NCBI RefSeq assembly: GCF_026427775.1 | Contig: NZ_CP044532.1 | Span: 4,340,001 to 4,404,000, forward strand | DNA from: Arthrobacter sp. CDRTa11 | Lineage (GTDB): Bacteria; Actinomycetota; Actinomycetes; Actinomycetales; Micrococcaceae | Length of the DNA: 64,000 bases | Direction: 5' to 3' | In this document: positions 51,530 through 60,102 of the stretch, piece by piece | Numbering within the stretch: position 1 is the first letter of the stretch | Layout of the letters: each line of letters opens with the position of its first letter | Notes under the pieces: generated by a model | What the model saw: the letters and a program-made list of their open reading frames with translations, nothing else | What the model was told of the DNA's origin: nothing | Database searches by the model: none | Program-made: the position numbers and the translations under genes

Positions 51530-52162
51530 TCAGTCCGCGAGGATGTGGTAAAGCGCGCGCCGGGTTTCGTCGATCTTTTCCACTGCGGCATTGCGCTGTT
51601 CTTCCGTGGCCGCATGCCGGAACTGGTGGATGACACCCATCAGCTTTCCCACACTCTGGTAAAAAGCCTGGCCAGATGCCTCCGGTTCGGCGCTCCAGGC
51701 GTTATCCAGTTCCTCGGCGTGCTCACTCACATAGGCCCTTCCCGCGTCAGTCAGGGTAAACTCGGTCCGCCGTCCCTCGCTCAGCGGCGCGATGAGGTCT
51801 TCATCAACCAGCTGCTGGAGCGTCGGATAAATGGACCCAGGGCTCGGCCGCCAGGCTCCGGATGTTTTCTCCGCAATGGTTTTAATCAACGCGTAACCGT
51901 TTGACGGAGCTTCCGCCAGAAGCGACAGAATCGCTGACCGGACATCCCCCCTGCTGGCCCTCCGGGAGCCGGGGCCAAAACCGGGACCAAATCCACGCCC
52001 TGGTCCAAACCCAGGGCCGAAACCCGGCCCGAACCCGGGGCCGAATCCGGGCCCAAATCCGGCGCCGCGGTGCCCGTGCGGTCCGCGGCGGCCCCTGCCG
52101 CGTTCGAAGCGTCCGCGGCCTAAACCGCCGTCCGAAAATTTGTCGTCATGAATGCCTTTCAT
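51530..52162 (-). CDS. PadR-family regulator with FGPG-repeat N-terminus
   Basis: The 210-residue protein has a C-terminal PadR winged HTH (SAILSLLAEAPSNGYALIKTIAEK, SPGSIYPTLQQLVDEDLI) and a helical tail. Before it lie about 70 residues of Gly/Arg/Phe, including a run of FGPG units (about residues 36-65), unusual in a regulator and probably disordered. The promoter has an inverted repeat at 52225-52252, likely its own operator. It also lies before the divergent penicillin-binding protein gene, which it may control. Confidence 0.85.
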   Translation of the reverse strand: MKGIHDDKFSDGGLGRGRFERGRGRRGPHGHRGAGFGPGFGPGFGPGFGPGFGPGRGFGPGFGPGSRRASRGDVRSAILSLLAEAPSNGYALIKTIAEKTSGAWRPSPGSIYPTLQQLVDEDLIAPLSEGRRTEFTLTDAGRAYVSEHAEELDNAWSAEPEASGQAFYQSVGKLMGVIHQFRHAATEEQRNAAVEKIDETRRALYHILAD

Positions 52163-52224
52163 ACCGGCATCGTCCTTCCATCTCAGTTTCCTTATACACG
52201 GTGAAATACATTCGGTGAACCAGT

Positions 52225-52263
52225 CACCGATACTTAACGATATATCGGTGACTATCGGTGGTC
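52225..52263. promoter_or_regulatory. Palindromic operator between PadR and PBP genes
   Basis: TCACCGATA (52225-52233) and TATCGGTGA (52244-52252) are perfect 9-bp arms around a 10-base centre. A CTATCGGTGG half-site follows at 52254-52263, and CGATATATCG (52239-52248) is a smaller palindrome inside. This matches PadR operators, long dyads near the start of the regulator gene. Confidence 0.6.
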
Positions 52264-52373
52264 AAGAGTTTTTCAAGCGATTGTTGCGGGTTGGCATCAC
52301 CTTGTCCTGGCTCTGGAGGAAGCAGGTCAGGCGGCGTATCCTGAACCCACGTCGCTAGCTTGAGGGCTGAAAA

Positions 52374-54557
52374 ATGACGAAAAAGAAGAAACGCGGGCAG
52401 GGGTTTGCCGCAACCCTGGGAAGGGTCATCGGCTTCTTCTTTGCGAGTGCCTTGTGCGGTGTCCTCGCCGCGAGCCTGGTGGTTCCGGCCGTTGCAGCCG
52501 CCGGCTATGGGGTCACAAATTCCATTACTTTCTTTGAGAAGCTCCCTGACGAACTGACCGTCGCACCGCCGTCGCAATCCACCAAGGTCCTGACCGCGGA
52601 CGGGCAGCCGATTGCCACCTTCTACGCAGAGAACCGGGTCAGGGTCCCGCTGGATCAGATTTCCCCCTATGTCGTGGACGCCATTGTGGCCATCGAGGAC
52701 AGCCGCTTCTATGACCACGCCGGCATTGATCCGCAGGGGATTCTGCGGGCTGCAATCTTCAACGTCTCACAGGACGGCGGACGGCAGGGCGCATCCACGC
52801 TCACCCAGCAGTACGTCACCAACGTCATCAACGAATCGTTCCTTTCCCAGGAGAAGACCGACGAGGTGATCCTCAGCGGGCAAAAGAGCATCGGCGACAA
52901 ACTGCGCGAGATGAAGCTGGCCATCGCGCTGGAGAAGAAGTTCACCAAGGAGCAAATCCTCGAGGGCTACCTCAACATCGTGTTTTTCAACCGCGACGCC
53001 TACGGGATAGAGGCCGCTTCCCAGTACTTTTTCAGCAGCAACGCCAAGGACCTCACGCTGCCGCAGGCCGCCTTGCTGGCCGGCCTGGTGAACAGTCCCA
53101 GCTTCTATAACCCGGCCATCAACCCGGACAAGTCCCTTGCCCGGCGCAACCAGGTGCTCGGTGAGATGCTTGCGCTCGACAAGATCACCCAGGAGGAGCA
53201 CGACGCGGCAGTTGCAACTCCCATTGAACTTAAGCTCAACCCCGCGAAGCAGGGCTGCGCGTACGCCACCATGGCACCGTATTTCTGCGATTACATTTCC
53301 CATCTGATCCTGAACAATCCGGCCTACGGCAACAGCCTGAGCGAGCGCGAGCGGAAGCTGTACCGCGGCGGGCTCACCATCGTCACCACGCTGGACAGCA
53401 GGCTGCAGGCCGCCGCCCAGGCGCAGGTTGACGGTACCGCCGGGGCAAATCCGGACAGGTGGGGGGCAGCGCTGGTGACCATCCAGCCGGGCACCGGCAA
53501 AATCCTGGCCATGGCCCAGAACACTGTGTTCCTGCCGCAGGAGGGAAAGTTCGACACCCATCTGAACTTCAACGTGGACGCCAAGGACCCGCAGGGCAAC
53601 GACCTCAATGGGGCCGGCGGTTTCCAGCCGGGATCCACCATGAAGCCGTTCACGTTCGCGCAATGGCTCAACGAGGGCAAGAGCATGACGGCGGAAGTGG
53701 ACGCTTCCCAGCGGGTGTATCCGTTGGGATTCCCCTGGCGGTCCAGCTGCGGGAAGGTGCTTGGCGCTTACAGCACGGCGCAGAACAACCCCGAACTGGG
53801 CGCCGCCGATGACCTGCAGAACGCCGACGAAGGCTACTACCGCCGCATGCCCATCAACTATGGGCTCTACAACTCCATCAACACCGCCACCTTCGCTACC
53901 GCCGCCCAACTGGATTTCTGCGGCATCCAGAAAATGGTGGATGCCGTGGGCCTGCACAGCGGCCTCGACGGCGCCCAGATCAACATGCACCAGCTGGGCA
54001 ACCTGCTGGGCGCCATCGGGGTGGCACCGCTTCATCTGGCCAACGCCTTTGCCACCTTCGCCAATGACGGCCGCTACTGCGCCCCCATCGCCGTGGCGGA
54101 CGTGACTGATTTGACCGGCGGGAAGCTTCCGGCGCAGACCAGCGAATGCCGCGACGCCGTGAAGCCGGACGTGGCCCGCGGTGTGAACGCGGTACTCCAG
54201 GATGTGCTGAAGGTGGGCTCCGGCGTGTACATCAACCCCAAGCTTCACACCCAAATGCCCATCGCGGCCAAGACCGGCACCTCAAACAACAACGGGGCCA
54301 CCTGGATAGTTGGCTACACGTCGAGCCTGGCCACGGCATCCTTCTTTGGCGACGCGCTGGAGGGCCAGAAACGCCCCGGCCAGAACGTCACCATCAACGG
54401 CACCTTCTATCAGCGCCTGGACGGCTACATGATCGCCGGCCCGCAATGGGCCAACTACATGCAGCAGGTGGGCAAGCTTTACCCCACCAACCCGTTCGCA
54501 CCGCCGCCGCCGTCCATGATGGGATCACCCGGTCCTACCCCGAGTCCCGGCCGCTAA
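52374..54557 (+). CDS. Class A penicillin-binding protein (transglycosylase-transpeptidase)
   Basis: The 727-residue protein has a cytoplasmic basic start (KKKKRG), one membrane anchor (about residues 18-44), a GT51 transglycosylase domain (EDSRFYDHAGID, GASTLTQQYVTN) and a transpeptidase domain with Ser421-x-x-Lys424 (GSTMK), SIN in YNSINTAT and KTG at 633-635. It builds and cross-links peptidoglycan. The C-terminal tail is Pro-rich and extracellular. It lies beside a PadR gene with a shared operator region. This is the PonA-like class of actinobacteria. Confidence 0.9.
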   Translation: MTKKKKRGQGFAATLGRVIGFFFASALCGVLAASLVVPAVAAAGYGVTNSITFFEKLPDELTVAPPSQSTKVLTADGQPIATFYAENRVRVPLDQISPYVVDAIVAIEDSRFYDHAGIDPQGILRAAIFNVSQDGGRQGASTLTQQYVTNVINESFLSQEKTDEVILSGQKSIGDKLREMKLAIALEKKFTKEQILEGYLNIVFFNRDAYGIEAASQYFFSSNAKDLTLPQAALLAGLVNSPSFYNPAINPDKSLARRNQVLGEMLALDKITQEEHDAAVATPIELKLNPAKQGCAYATMAPYFCDYISHLILNNPAYGNSLSERERKLYRGGLTIVTTLDSRLQAAAQAQVDGTAGANPDRWGAALVTIQPGTGKILAMAQNTVFLPQEGKFDTHLNFNVDAKDPQGNDLNGAGGFQPGSTMKPFTFAQWLNEGKSMTAEVDASQRVYPLGFPWRSSCGKVLGAYSTAQNNPELGAADDLQNADEGYYRRMPINYGLYNSINTATFATAAQLDFCGIQKMVDAVGLHSGLDGAQINMHQLGNLLGAIGVAPLHLANAFATFANDGRYCAPIAVADVTDLTGGKLPAQTSECRDAVKPDVARGVNAVLQDVLKVGSGVYINPKLHTQMPIAAKTGTSNNNGATWIVGYTSSLATASFFGDALEGQKRPGQNVTINGTFYQRLDGYMIAGPQWANYMQQVGKLYPTNPFAPPPPSMMGSPGPTPSPGR

Positions 54558-54579
54558 ACGGCGGAGGGCACGGGGCGCC

Positions 54580-55974
54580 TCAGCCGCCGGCGGACAGGAT
54601 CGCCCATCCCTTCGCGGGCAGGGACACACGGCTGTTACCCTCCAGCCGGCCGTTTCCTGCCAGCAGGACAGTGGCCGACGGCGGGACCTCAAGGGCCGCT
54701 TCCTGTGCGGTTTGGTTGAGGGCCACCACCACGTTCCCACCTTCGGATCCCCCGCCTTCGCCGGCTCTGCCTTCCACGGTCCGCTGACTGGCTGTTGCTT
54801 CGTACACAAGATGGCCGTTAGCCAGGGCCAGCACTCTGGTGCGGGCCGTATGCAGCCAGTTGTGCCGCCGTCGTACTCCGATCAGCTCCTGATGCAGCCG
54901 GAAAACATCCTCCCCCAGGGGTGACAGCTCCGAGGGCGAGGCGGGAAACGCGGGCCGGACGTCGTCATCGCCTCCCTCCCGGTCCTCCTTGACACCGCGG
55001 TATGCCTGCTCGTCGCCGTAATAGATGGACGGGGTGCCGCCCACGGTCAAGAGGACCACCAGGGCGTGGGGCAGCAGCTCCGGGTCCTTGAGTTTGCTGG
55101 CGATCCGTGTGACGTCATGGTTTCCCACGAAAGTGAGCGGGACGAAGGTGTTGAGGAAGGAGTTGTGGCGCTCCAGCGCGGAGGCGAGTTCGTAGAAGTT
55201 TGTGTCGTTCAGGGAACTCCACGCCGCCTTCCACAGCTCGTACTGGGTGGCCGAATCCAGGGTCCCGTTGCCCACCTCGGCCGCGTAATCCCCATGGATG
55301 TACTCCCCCACAAAATACGCGTCCGGATGGCTGGACCGGACGTCCGCCAACACCGTGGCCCAGAAGCCGGAAGGCACCGCGTAGGCTGCGTCCAGCCGCC
55401 ACCCGTCGGCGCCGCGGTCCAGCCAATGCTTCATGACCGCTGCGACAAACCCGGCCACCTGCGGTTCATCGTGGTTCAGGGCCACCAGGTGGTGATGGCC
55501 CTCGAAGTCCTCATAGTCCGGCTCAGTATCAGGCGGGGTGTGGCCAAGGGCACCTTTGTCCGGCCAATTGATCCTGAACCAGGTTGCGGACGGGGCGGAC
55601 GGCCCGTGCTTCAGGGCGTCCTGGAAAGGCTGGAATAAGCGGCCGGTGTGGTTGAATACGCCATCAAGGAGCACCCTGATGCCGCGCGCGTGGGCTTCGT
55701 GGATGAGATGGTCAAAGTCGCCGTCATCGCCCAGGCGGGGGTCGATGCGGAAGTAGTCCGTGGTGTCGTAGCCGTGCGTTTCCGAGGCGAAGACGGGCCC
55801 AAGGGCGAGACCGGAAGCTCCCAGTTCGAGGACGTAATCGAGCCACGGGATCAGTTGCCTGAGCCCGTGTTCGGGGGCGGCCCCGATCGGGAGGGCTTCC
55901 TTTTCGGCTCCGGAGAACCCCAGAGGGTAGACGTGCCACCATACGGCGTGCTGGACCCAACTCGGTTCTGCCAT
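54580..55974 (-). CDS. GH13 alpha-amylase-family glycoside hydrolase
   Basis: ATG 55974 gives 464 residues beginning MAEPSWVQHAVWWH, as in this family; a start at 56028 would overlap the divergent control region. The GH13 regions are visible: DGVFNHTGRLF (region I), DGWRLDAAYAV with the nucleophile Asp (II), YFVGEYIHG with the acid/base Glu (III) and FVGNHDVTRIA with the third Asp (IV). It has no signal peptide, so acts inside the cell, perhaps on trehalose, maltodextrin or glycogen-derived sugars. It diverges from a GNAT gene. Confidence 0.88.
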   Translation of the reverse strand: MAEPSWVQHAVWWHVYPLGFSGAEKEALPIGAAPEHGLRQLIPWLDYVLELGASGLALGPVFASETHGYDTTDYFRIDPRLGDDGDFDHLIHEAHARGIRVLLDGVFNHTGRLFQPFQDALKHGPSAPSATWFRINWPDKGALGHTPPDTEPDYEDFEGHHHLVALNHDEPQVAGFVAAVMKHWLDRGADGWRLDAAYAVPSGFWATVLADVRSSHPDAYFVGEYIHGDYAAEVGNGTLDSATQYELWKAAWSSLNDTNFYELASALERHNSFLNTFVPLTFVGNHDVTRIASKLKDPELLPHALVVLLTVGGTPSIYYGDEQAYRGVKEDREGGDDDVRPAFPASPSELSPLGEDVFRLHQELIGVRRRHNWLHTARTRVLALANGHLVYEATASQRTVEGRAGEGGGSEGGNVVVALNQTAQEAALEVPPSATVLLAGNGRLEGNSRVSLPAKGWAILSAGG

Positions 55975-56049
55975 TGCCCCATTCTGCTGCACCACTGGCC
56001 ATTCAATCCAACTGGCCGGACCGTCCAAGGCGCATGGCAGGATAAGAAA

Positions 56050-56586
56050 GTGCAGAACCTTGAAACCGACCGGCTGATCCTGCGTGCCTGGGAGCAGGAC
56101 GATGCCGATTTCGCCTTCGACCTCTACTCACGCTGGGAGGTACAGCGGTTCATCGGCAACCCTGCGCAGATCATGACGGCTCGGTCGCAGGCTGTGGAGC
56201 GCATTCTGGCGTGGCGCCAGATGGATCATCCGGTACACGCGGTCTGGGCAGTGCAACTCAAGGCCACCGGCCAGCTTGCCGGCGCCCTGCTCCTGAAATC
56301 CATCCCGGCGTCGGGCGGTTCGGTGCCCCTCCAGCCATCCGGCGACACGGAAATCGGCTGGCACTTCCACCCCGATCACTGGGGCCACGGCTACGCCTCC
56401 GAAGCCGCCGCCGCTGTCCTGGAGTACGCCTTTGACAACGGCCTGGAGGAGGTCGTGGCGGTCACTGCGCCCACCAATCTGGCTTCACAGAAGGTCTGCG
56501 AACGGATCGGAATGCGGCACACCGGCCAGACGTCCCGGTACTACAACTCCCTCTGTGAGCTTTTTGTGGTTACAGCGGCTTCCTAG
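56050..56586 (+). CDS. GNAT acetyltransferase (RimJ/RimL-like)
   Basis: GTG 56050 has AGGA seven bases upstream and gives 178 residues starting VQNLETDRLILRAWEQDDAD, the usual GNAT entry. The acetyl-CoA site is in EIGWHFHPDHWGHGYASEAA, followed by NLASQKVCERIGMRHTG. The RimJ-like pattern suggests acetylation of a protein N-terminus or of a small amine; substrate unknown. The stop overlaps the end of the convergent DUF1992 gene by four bases. Confidence 0.85.
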   Translation: MQNLETDRLILRAWEQDDADFAFDLYSRWEVQRFIGNPAQIMTARSQAVERILAWRQMDHPVHAVWAVQLKATGQLAGALLLKSIPASGGSVPLQPSGDTEIGWHFHPDHWGHGYASEAAAAVLEYAFDNGLEEVVAVTAPTNLASQKVCERIGMRHTGQTSRYYNSLCELFVVTAAS

Positions 56587-57176
56587 GCGGATCCGTGCCA
56601 GAGCCGCTGCCACCAGGAGCGCTTTGGCTCGGGTTCCGAAGGAAGTTCGGGGGCCCGGGCTGTTCGGCGCTCCTTCCAGCGGGTCACTTCGGCCTCCACA
56701 TCCCTGGTTTTGGTGATGACCGGCGGGCCGCCCTGGAGTTGCCGGCGGGCGTCAATGACCCTGGCGTTAAAGTCGTCCAGGATGTCCCTGACCTGTTTCT
56801 CGGTGAATTGGGCGTCCAGCCTGGCGTCCAGTTCGGCATCCTCGGTGCGGAGCAGGATGGCTTTTGGCCCCAGGCCGCTGACGTTCTCGCGCTGGAGCAG
56901 GCCCTTAACCCACCAGTCAGGATCGTAGGGCTCCCCCAGCCCCGGGATCGGCTTGCCCGCGTACTTGAGGTTGTCGAACTTGCCCTGGGCCATGGCATCG
57001 CGGATGAGGTATTCCACCCGGGCGGCGTCGTCCACTTTCCGGCGCTTCTGCCGCTCCTGGCTGTCAACGGCCTCAAGCTCGGCTTCTTCCTCCGGGCTGA
57101 TGCCTGCGCCGCGATAAGAACGAACTTCCGCAGCGCGTTCCATCCGCCTCCTGAAGTCCCCCGACCCGCCGCTCAT
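56583..57176 (-). CDS. DUF1992 (DnaJ-homologue subfamily C member 28-like) protein
   Basis: ATG 57176 gives 197 residues. The core matches DUF1992: REAMAQGKFDNLKYAGKP-type stretch (RDAMAQGKFDNLKYAGK), PDWWVKGLL and a long helix LDARLDAQFTEKQVRDIL. It has no J-domain. The C-terminal half is strongly charged and likely coiled coil. The family is of unknown function in bacteria. It is a single gene convergent with the GNAT gene. Confidence 0.82.
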   Translation of the reverse strand: MSGGSGDFRRRMERAAEVRSYRGAGISPEEEAELEAVDSQERQKRRKVDDAARVEYLIRDAMAQGKFDNLKYAGKPIPGLGEPYDPDWWVKGLLQRENVSGLGPKAILLRTEDAELDARLDAQFTEKQVRDILDDFNARVIDARRQLQGGPPVITKTRDVEAEVTRWKERRTARAPELPSEPEPKRSWWQRLWHGSA

Positions 57177-57314
57177 TGCCTGCCACCGCCCTGCACCCGT
57201 TGGAACCTTCACCTTCAAGTATTCAGGCGCCGGCAACGGCTTTCAACGGCGGTGGCGTCTACGCAGCGGTTTGTCTGCCGCAGCTGCTGCCCGGCAAGAA
57301 AAGGGGCAGGCCGG

Positions 57315-57587
57315 TCAGGAAGCTACATCGAGCGTCTCACCGGAGGACCGCCGCAGCGTTCCCTGGATGTCATCCAAGGAGAGGGCAAGTTCTTCGGCAA
57401 GGGCCGCAACTGTCATGAAGGACGGTGTGGCAATTCGACCTGTCTCGATTTTCCGCAAGGTTTCAGGGGATATGCCTGCGCCAAGGGCCACCTGTACCAA
57501 CGTCCGTTGGCCCCGCGCGCTCCGGAGCATTTCGCCGAGCAGCTTCCCAGCACGCACCTCGTCTGGGCTTAGGGGGACTCTGACCAT
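57315..57587 (-). CDS. XRE-family helix-turn-helix protein
   Basis: The 90-residue protein is almost entirely one XRE HTH domain: LGEMLRSARGQRTLVQVALGAGISPETLRKIETGRIATPSFMTVAAL. It diverges from the methionine aminopeptidase gene. A perfect 20-bp palindrome stands between the two starts and covers the -10 region of the latter, so this protein probably represses that gene and itself. Its ATG has GGAAG almost touching it. Confidence 0.83.
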   Translation of the reverse strand: MVRVPLSPDEVRAGKLLGEMLRSARGQRTLVQVALGAGISPETLRKIETGRIATPSFMTVAALAEELALSLDDIQGTLRRSSGETLDVAS

Positions 57588-57601
57588 CTTCCAAGCATAG
57601 T

Positions 57602-57621
57602 ACCGTTATAATAATAACGGT
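57602..57621. promoter_or_regulatory. Perfect palindrome over the methionine aminopeptidase -10 box
   Basis: ACCGTTAT-AATA-ATAACGGT (57602-57621) has 8-bp arms. A TATAAT hexamer (57607-57612) lies within it, 28 bases before the map start. It is the likely site of the XRE protein encoded next door. Confidence 0.7.
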
Positions 57622-57639
57622 CCGCATTTGGAGGAATCA

Positions 57640-58410
57640 TTGATTGAACTGCTTACGCCCCGAGAGATTGATCAGGCCCGCCGCTCCGGCCAATTTGTGG
57701 CCGGGACCCTGTCGGACCTGAGGGACAGAACCAGGCCGGGCACGAACCTCCTGGAAATTAACGATTGGGCAGCTTCGATGATCCGGGCCGCAGGCGCCCG
57801 CTCCTGTTATGTCGACTACGCCCCGTCGTTTGGGCGCGGCCCGTTTGGAAAAGTGATCTGCACATCCGTCAACGATGCTGTTCTGCACGGACTCCCCCAT
57901 GACTACGTTCTAATGGAAGGGGACTTGCTGACTTTGGATTTCGCAGCAAGTGTTGACGGCTGGGTCACCGATTCCGCGATCAGCTTCGTTGTGGGCGATT
58001 CTCCTGCGCCTGTTGACCGGCACATGATTGAAACCACCGAGAAAGCACTTGTGGCGGGCATTCATGCAGCCCAGTCCGGAGCGCGGATTGGCGATATCTC
58101 TTTCGCCATCGGGTCAGTGCTCGAAGCAGCCCGCTTCCAGGTCAACAAGGAATTTGGCGGACATGGGGTGGGGAGCACCATGCACCAGGACCCGCACATT
58201 CCAAACACCGGAATACCCGGACGCGGATACGTGATTCGCCCCGGATTGCTTTTGGCCATCGAACCCTGGGTTATGGACGGCACCAGCAAACTCGTCACAG
58301 CTCCTGACGGGTGGACCCTGTGCAGCTCCAATGGCCGCCGAACTGCGCACTCCGAGCACACGATCGCCGTCACGGAATCGGGACCGGTCATCCTCACCCA
58401 ACTGGCCTAG
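57640..58410 (+). CDS. map: Methionine aminopeptidase, type I (accessory copy)
   Basis: TTG 57640, four bases after GGAGGA, gives 256 residues; an upstream TTG would lie in the ribosome site. The metal-binding residues of type I enzymes are present: Asp in LDFAASVDGW and VTDSAIS, His in GGHGVGS, Glu in LAIEPWVM and Glu in HSEHTIAVT. It removes the initiator Met from proteins. Actinobacteria often have two or more map genes, and this one, without ribosomal neighbours and under an XRE repressor, is probably the accessory copy. Confidence 0.88.
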   Translation: MIELLTPREIDQARRSGQFVAGTLSDLRDRTRPGTNLLEINDWAASMIRAAGARSCYVDYAPSFGRGPFGKVICTSVNDAVLHGLPHDYVLMEGDLLTLDFAASVDGWVTDSAISFVVGDSPAPVDRHMIETTEKALVAGIHAAQSGARIGDISFAIGSVLEAARFQVNKEFGGHGVGSTMHQDPHIPNTGIPGRGYVIRPGLLLAIEPWVMDGTSKLVTAPDGWTLCSSNGRRTAHSEHTIAVTESGPVILTQLA

Positions 58411-58487
58411 AGGGCATTCCAGCTGCCCCGCCATCGGTACCGGCCTCCAACCAGTGCCCGCGAACTGTGTGCTGCGCAGTTGACGCT

Positions 58488-59354
58488 ATGGTCGAATGCA
58501 TGGCGGCGTCCTTCATTGATGTGAGTGAACTCAAGGTTGTCGAATCTTCAGCCCCAGGGCCGTGCGGTCCTGTCCCCATCCGCTGGTATCAGCCAGCAGT
58601 TGAGAGTGCAGCGGCAGCACCGGTCCCGACGATGGTCTGGGCTCATGGCGGAGGCTTTTTTGCCGGTGGCCTTGATCAGCCAGAAGCCCATGACGTCGCC
58701 CGCGCTCTTGCCCAGCGCGGGCTTCCGGTTGCCACTGTGGACTACCGCCTGGCGCCATTTCCCGGGCTGGCCTGGGCCGGCAGAGGCGGAAGGCGCCCCC
58801 GGGGGCGGTTTCCCCTTCCCGTAGAAGACATCCTGGCCGCGCTCCGAACTGTGGGCGGTGAGTCACCGGGTGGAGTGATTCTCGGCGGAGCAAGCGCCGG
58901 AGCCTGCCTGGCCTCCGCCGCCGCCCTCCGCGCCCTCAACGGCGGGCTGAAACCGAGGGGGATTGTTCTTGCCTACGGCTTCTTCCACTCGTCACATCCC
59001 CGGCCGCACCACGTCCAACGACGGCTACGTGGCCACCGCCGGCTCACGCATTCCCGATGGATCCATAACGCCGTTAATCGCAACTATGCCGGCACACCGT
59101 CCGCGCTGGCTGACCCTTTCGCGTTTCCCGGAGGGCACGTCCTGGACGGCTTCCCTCCAACCCTCATGATCAATGCCGACCGGGACGCCATGCGCGCATC
59201 CGGTGACCAGTTCGCGGGAGAACTCCTGGCGGCAGGAATCGACGTCGAACAGCACGTCCTGCCCGGGTCCCGTCATGGGTTCCTGAACCGTCCGCGTCTC
59301 GATGCCTTCACTATCGCGATTGATCTCATCGCCTCATGGTCCCGGGCACGGTGA
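58488..59354 (+). CDS. Alpha/beta hydrolase, HSL/carboxylesterase-like
   Basis: ATG 58488 (or 58500) gives about 288 residues; no strong ribosome site is seen. The HSL-family oxyanion motif WAHGGGFFAGG, nucleophile Ser in GGASAGACLA, Asp in INADRDAM and His in GSRHGFLN form the catalytic set. Two Arg/Pro-rich stretches are unusual: GRGGRRPRGRFP near residue 95 and PRPHHVQRRLRGHRR near 170, the second typical of a surface lid. The reading frame is continuous. Substrate unknown. Confidence 0.78.
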   Translation: MVECMAASFIDVSELKVVESSAPGPCGPVPIRWYQPAVESAAAAPVPTMVWAHGGGFFAGGLDQPEAHDVARALAQRGLPVATVDYRLAPFPGLAWAGRGGRRPRGRFPLPVEDILAALRTVGGESPGGVILGGASAGACLASAAALRALNGGLKPRGIVLAYGFFHSSHPRPHHVQRRLRGHRRLTHSRWIHNAVNRNYAGTPSALADPFAFPGGHVLDGFPPTLMINADRDAMRASGDQFAGELLAAGIDVEQHVLPGSRHGFLNRPRLDAFTIAIDLIASWSRAR

Positions 59355-59427
59355 GCGCATGGCGCGCCACCTGCGTGGGGCATGGAGGATATCCATGGTA
59401 TTTCCAATCTTCGAATGACTTCAATGC

Positions 59428-59457
59428 TTAAGTGACATGCATACCTTATACACTTAA
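59428..59457. promoter_or_regulatory. Inverted repeat before the MarR gene
   Basis: TTAAGTG (59428-59434) and CACTTAA (59451-59457) are 7-bp arms spaced 16 bases. AATGACTTCA-like repeats flank it (near 59415 and 59481). It lies in the otherwise empty 160-bp region before the MarR start, a likely autoregulatory site. Confidence 0.45.
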
Positions 59458-59514
59458 AGATGCAAGTGAATTATCCCAAAAATGACTTCAGGCGTGAAGC
59501 GATAGGATAAGCGG

Positions 59515-60036
59515 ATGGATGCAACGCAAGAGCCCCGCTGGCTGACGTCCGAAGAGCGGGACGCCTGGCTCGCACTGACCAGCGTGATCATGAGGCTGCC
59601 TTCCGCGCTCGACGCCCAACTCCAGCGCGATGCAGGGATCAGCCACTTCGAATACCAGGTCATGGCCGGGCTCTCGGAGAGCAAGGACCGGACCGCCCGG
59701 ATGAGCGAACTGGCCGTGATCGCCGAAGGATCGCTCCCCCGCCTCTCGCAGGTGGTGGGCAGACTCGAGAAACGCGGATGGGTACGCCGCACACCGGACC
59801 CGACGGACGGCCGCTATACCCTGGCGATCCTCACCGATGAGGGGTGGGACAAGGTGGTCAAAACTGCACCGGGGCATGTGGAGGAAGTGCGGACGCTGGT
59901 CTTTGACCCGCTCACCAAGGCGCAGGTCCAGCAGCTGACCAACATCGGCCGACGGGTCACCCGCGCCATCGACCCCAACGACTACTGCCTCCGCGGCCTC
60001 GACCAGGGCCAGCGGTCCGGAGCTGCAGCGGGCTAA
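59515..60036 (+). CDS. MarR-family transcriptional regulator
   Basis: The 173-residue protein has the MarR winged HTH: SHFEYQVMAGLSES, MSELAVIAEGSLPRLSQVVGRLEKRGWVRRTPDPTDGRYTLAILTDEG (across about residues 42-104), with helices on both sides for dimerisation. Members respond to phenolics or other stress compounds. The gene is alone; the nearest possible target is the esterase upstream or its own promoter. AGGA-like sequence precedes the ATG. Confidence 0.87.
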   Translation: MDATQEPRWLTSEERDAWLALTSVIMRLPSALDAQLQRDAGISHFEYQVMAGLSESKDRTARMSELAVIAEGSLPRLSQVVGRLEKRGWVRRTPDPTDGRYTLAILTDEGWDKVVKTAPGHVEEVRTLVFDPLTKAQVQQLTNIGRRVTRAIDPNDYCLRGLDQGQRSGAAAG

Positions 60037-60067
60037 AGCCCACGCTCCGCAACATTTCGGGAGCCCG

Positions 60068-60096
60068 TTGACACATACTGCGACTGGTGCCATGCT
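60068..60096 (+). promoter_or_regulatory. Promoter of the FadR-type gene, apparently leaderless
   Basis: TTGACA (60068-60073), 17 bases, CATGCT (60091-60096) puts the transcript start six to seven bases on, at ATG 60103 itself. No ribosome site precedes that ATG. Confidence 0.5.
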
Positions 60097-60102
60097 TTGG
60101 GT

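Noticed and set aside
52767..54254. 495-codon minus-strand frame opposite the penicillin-binding protein
   Set aside because: It mirrors the PBP coding sequence and gives a low-complexity Gly/Val/His-rich product without motifs.
58963..59169. Frameshift in the esterase gene suggested by an alternative 68-codon frame
   Set aside because: The main frame keeps Ser, Asp and His of the triad in order at normal spacing, so no frameshift is needed.
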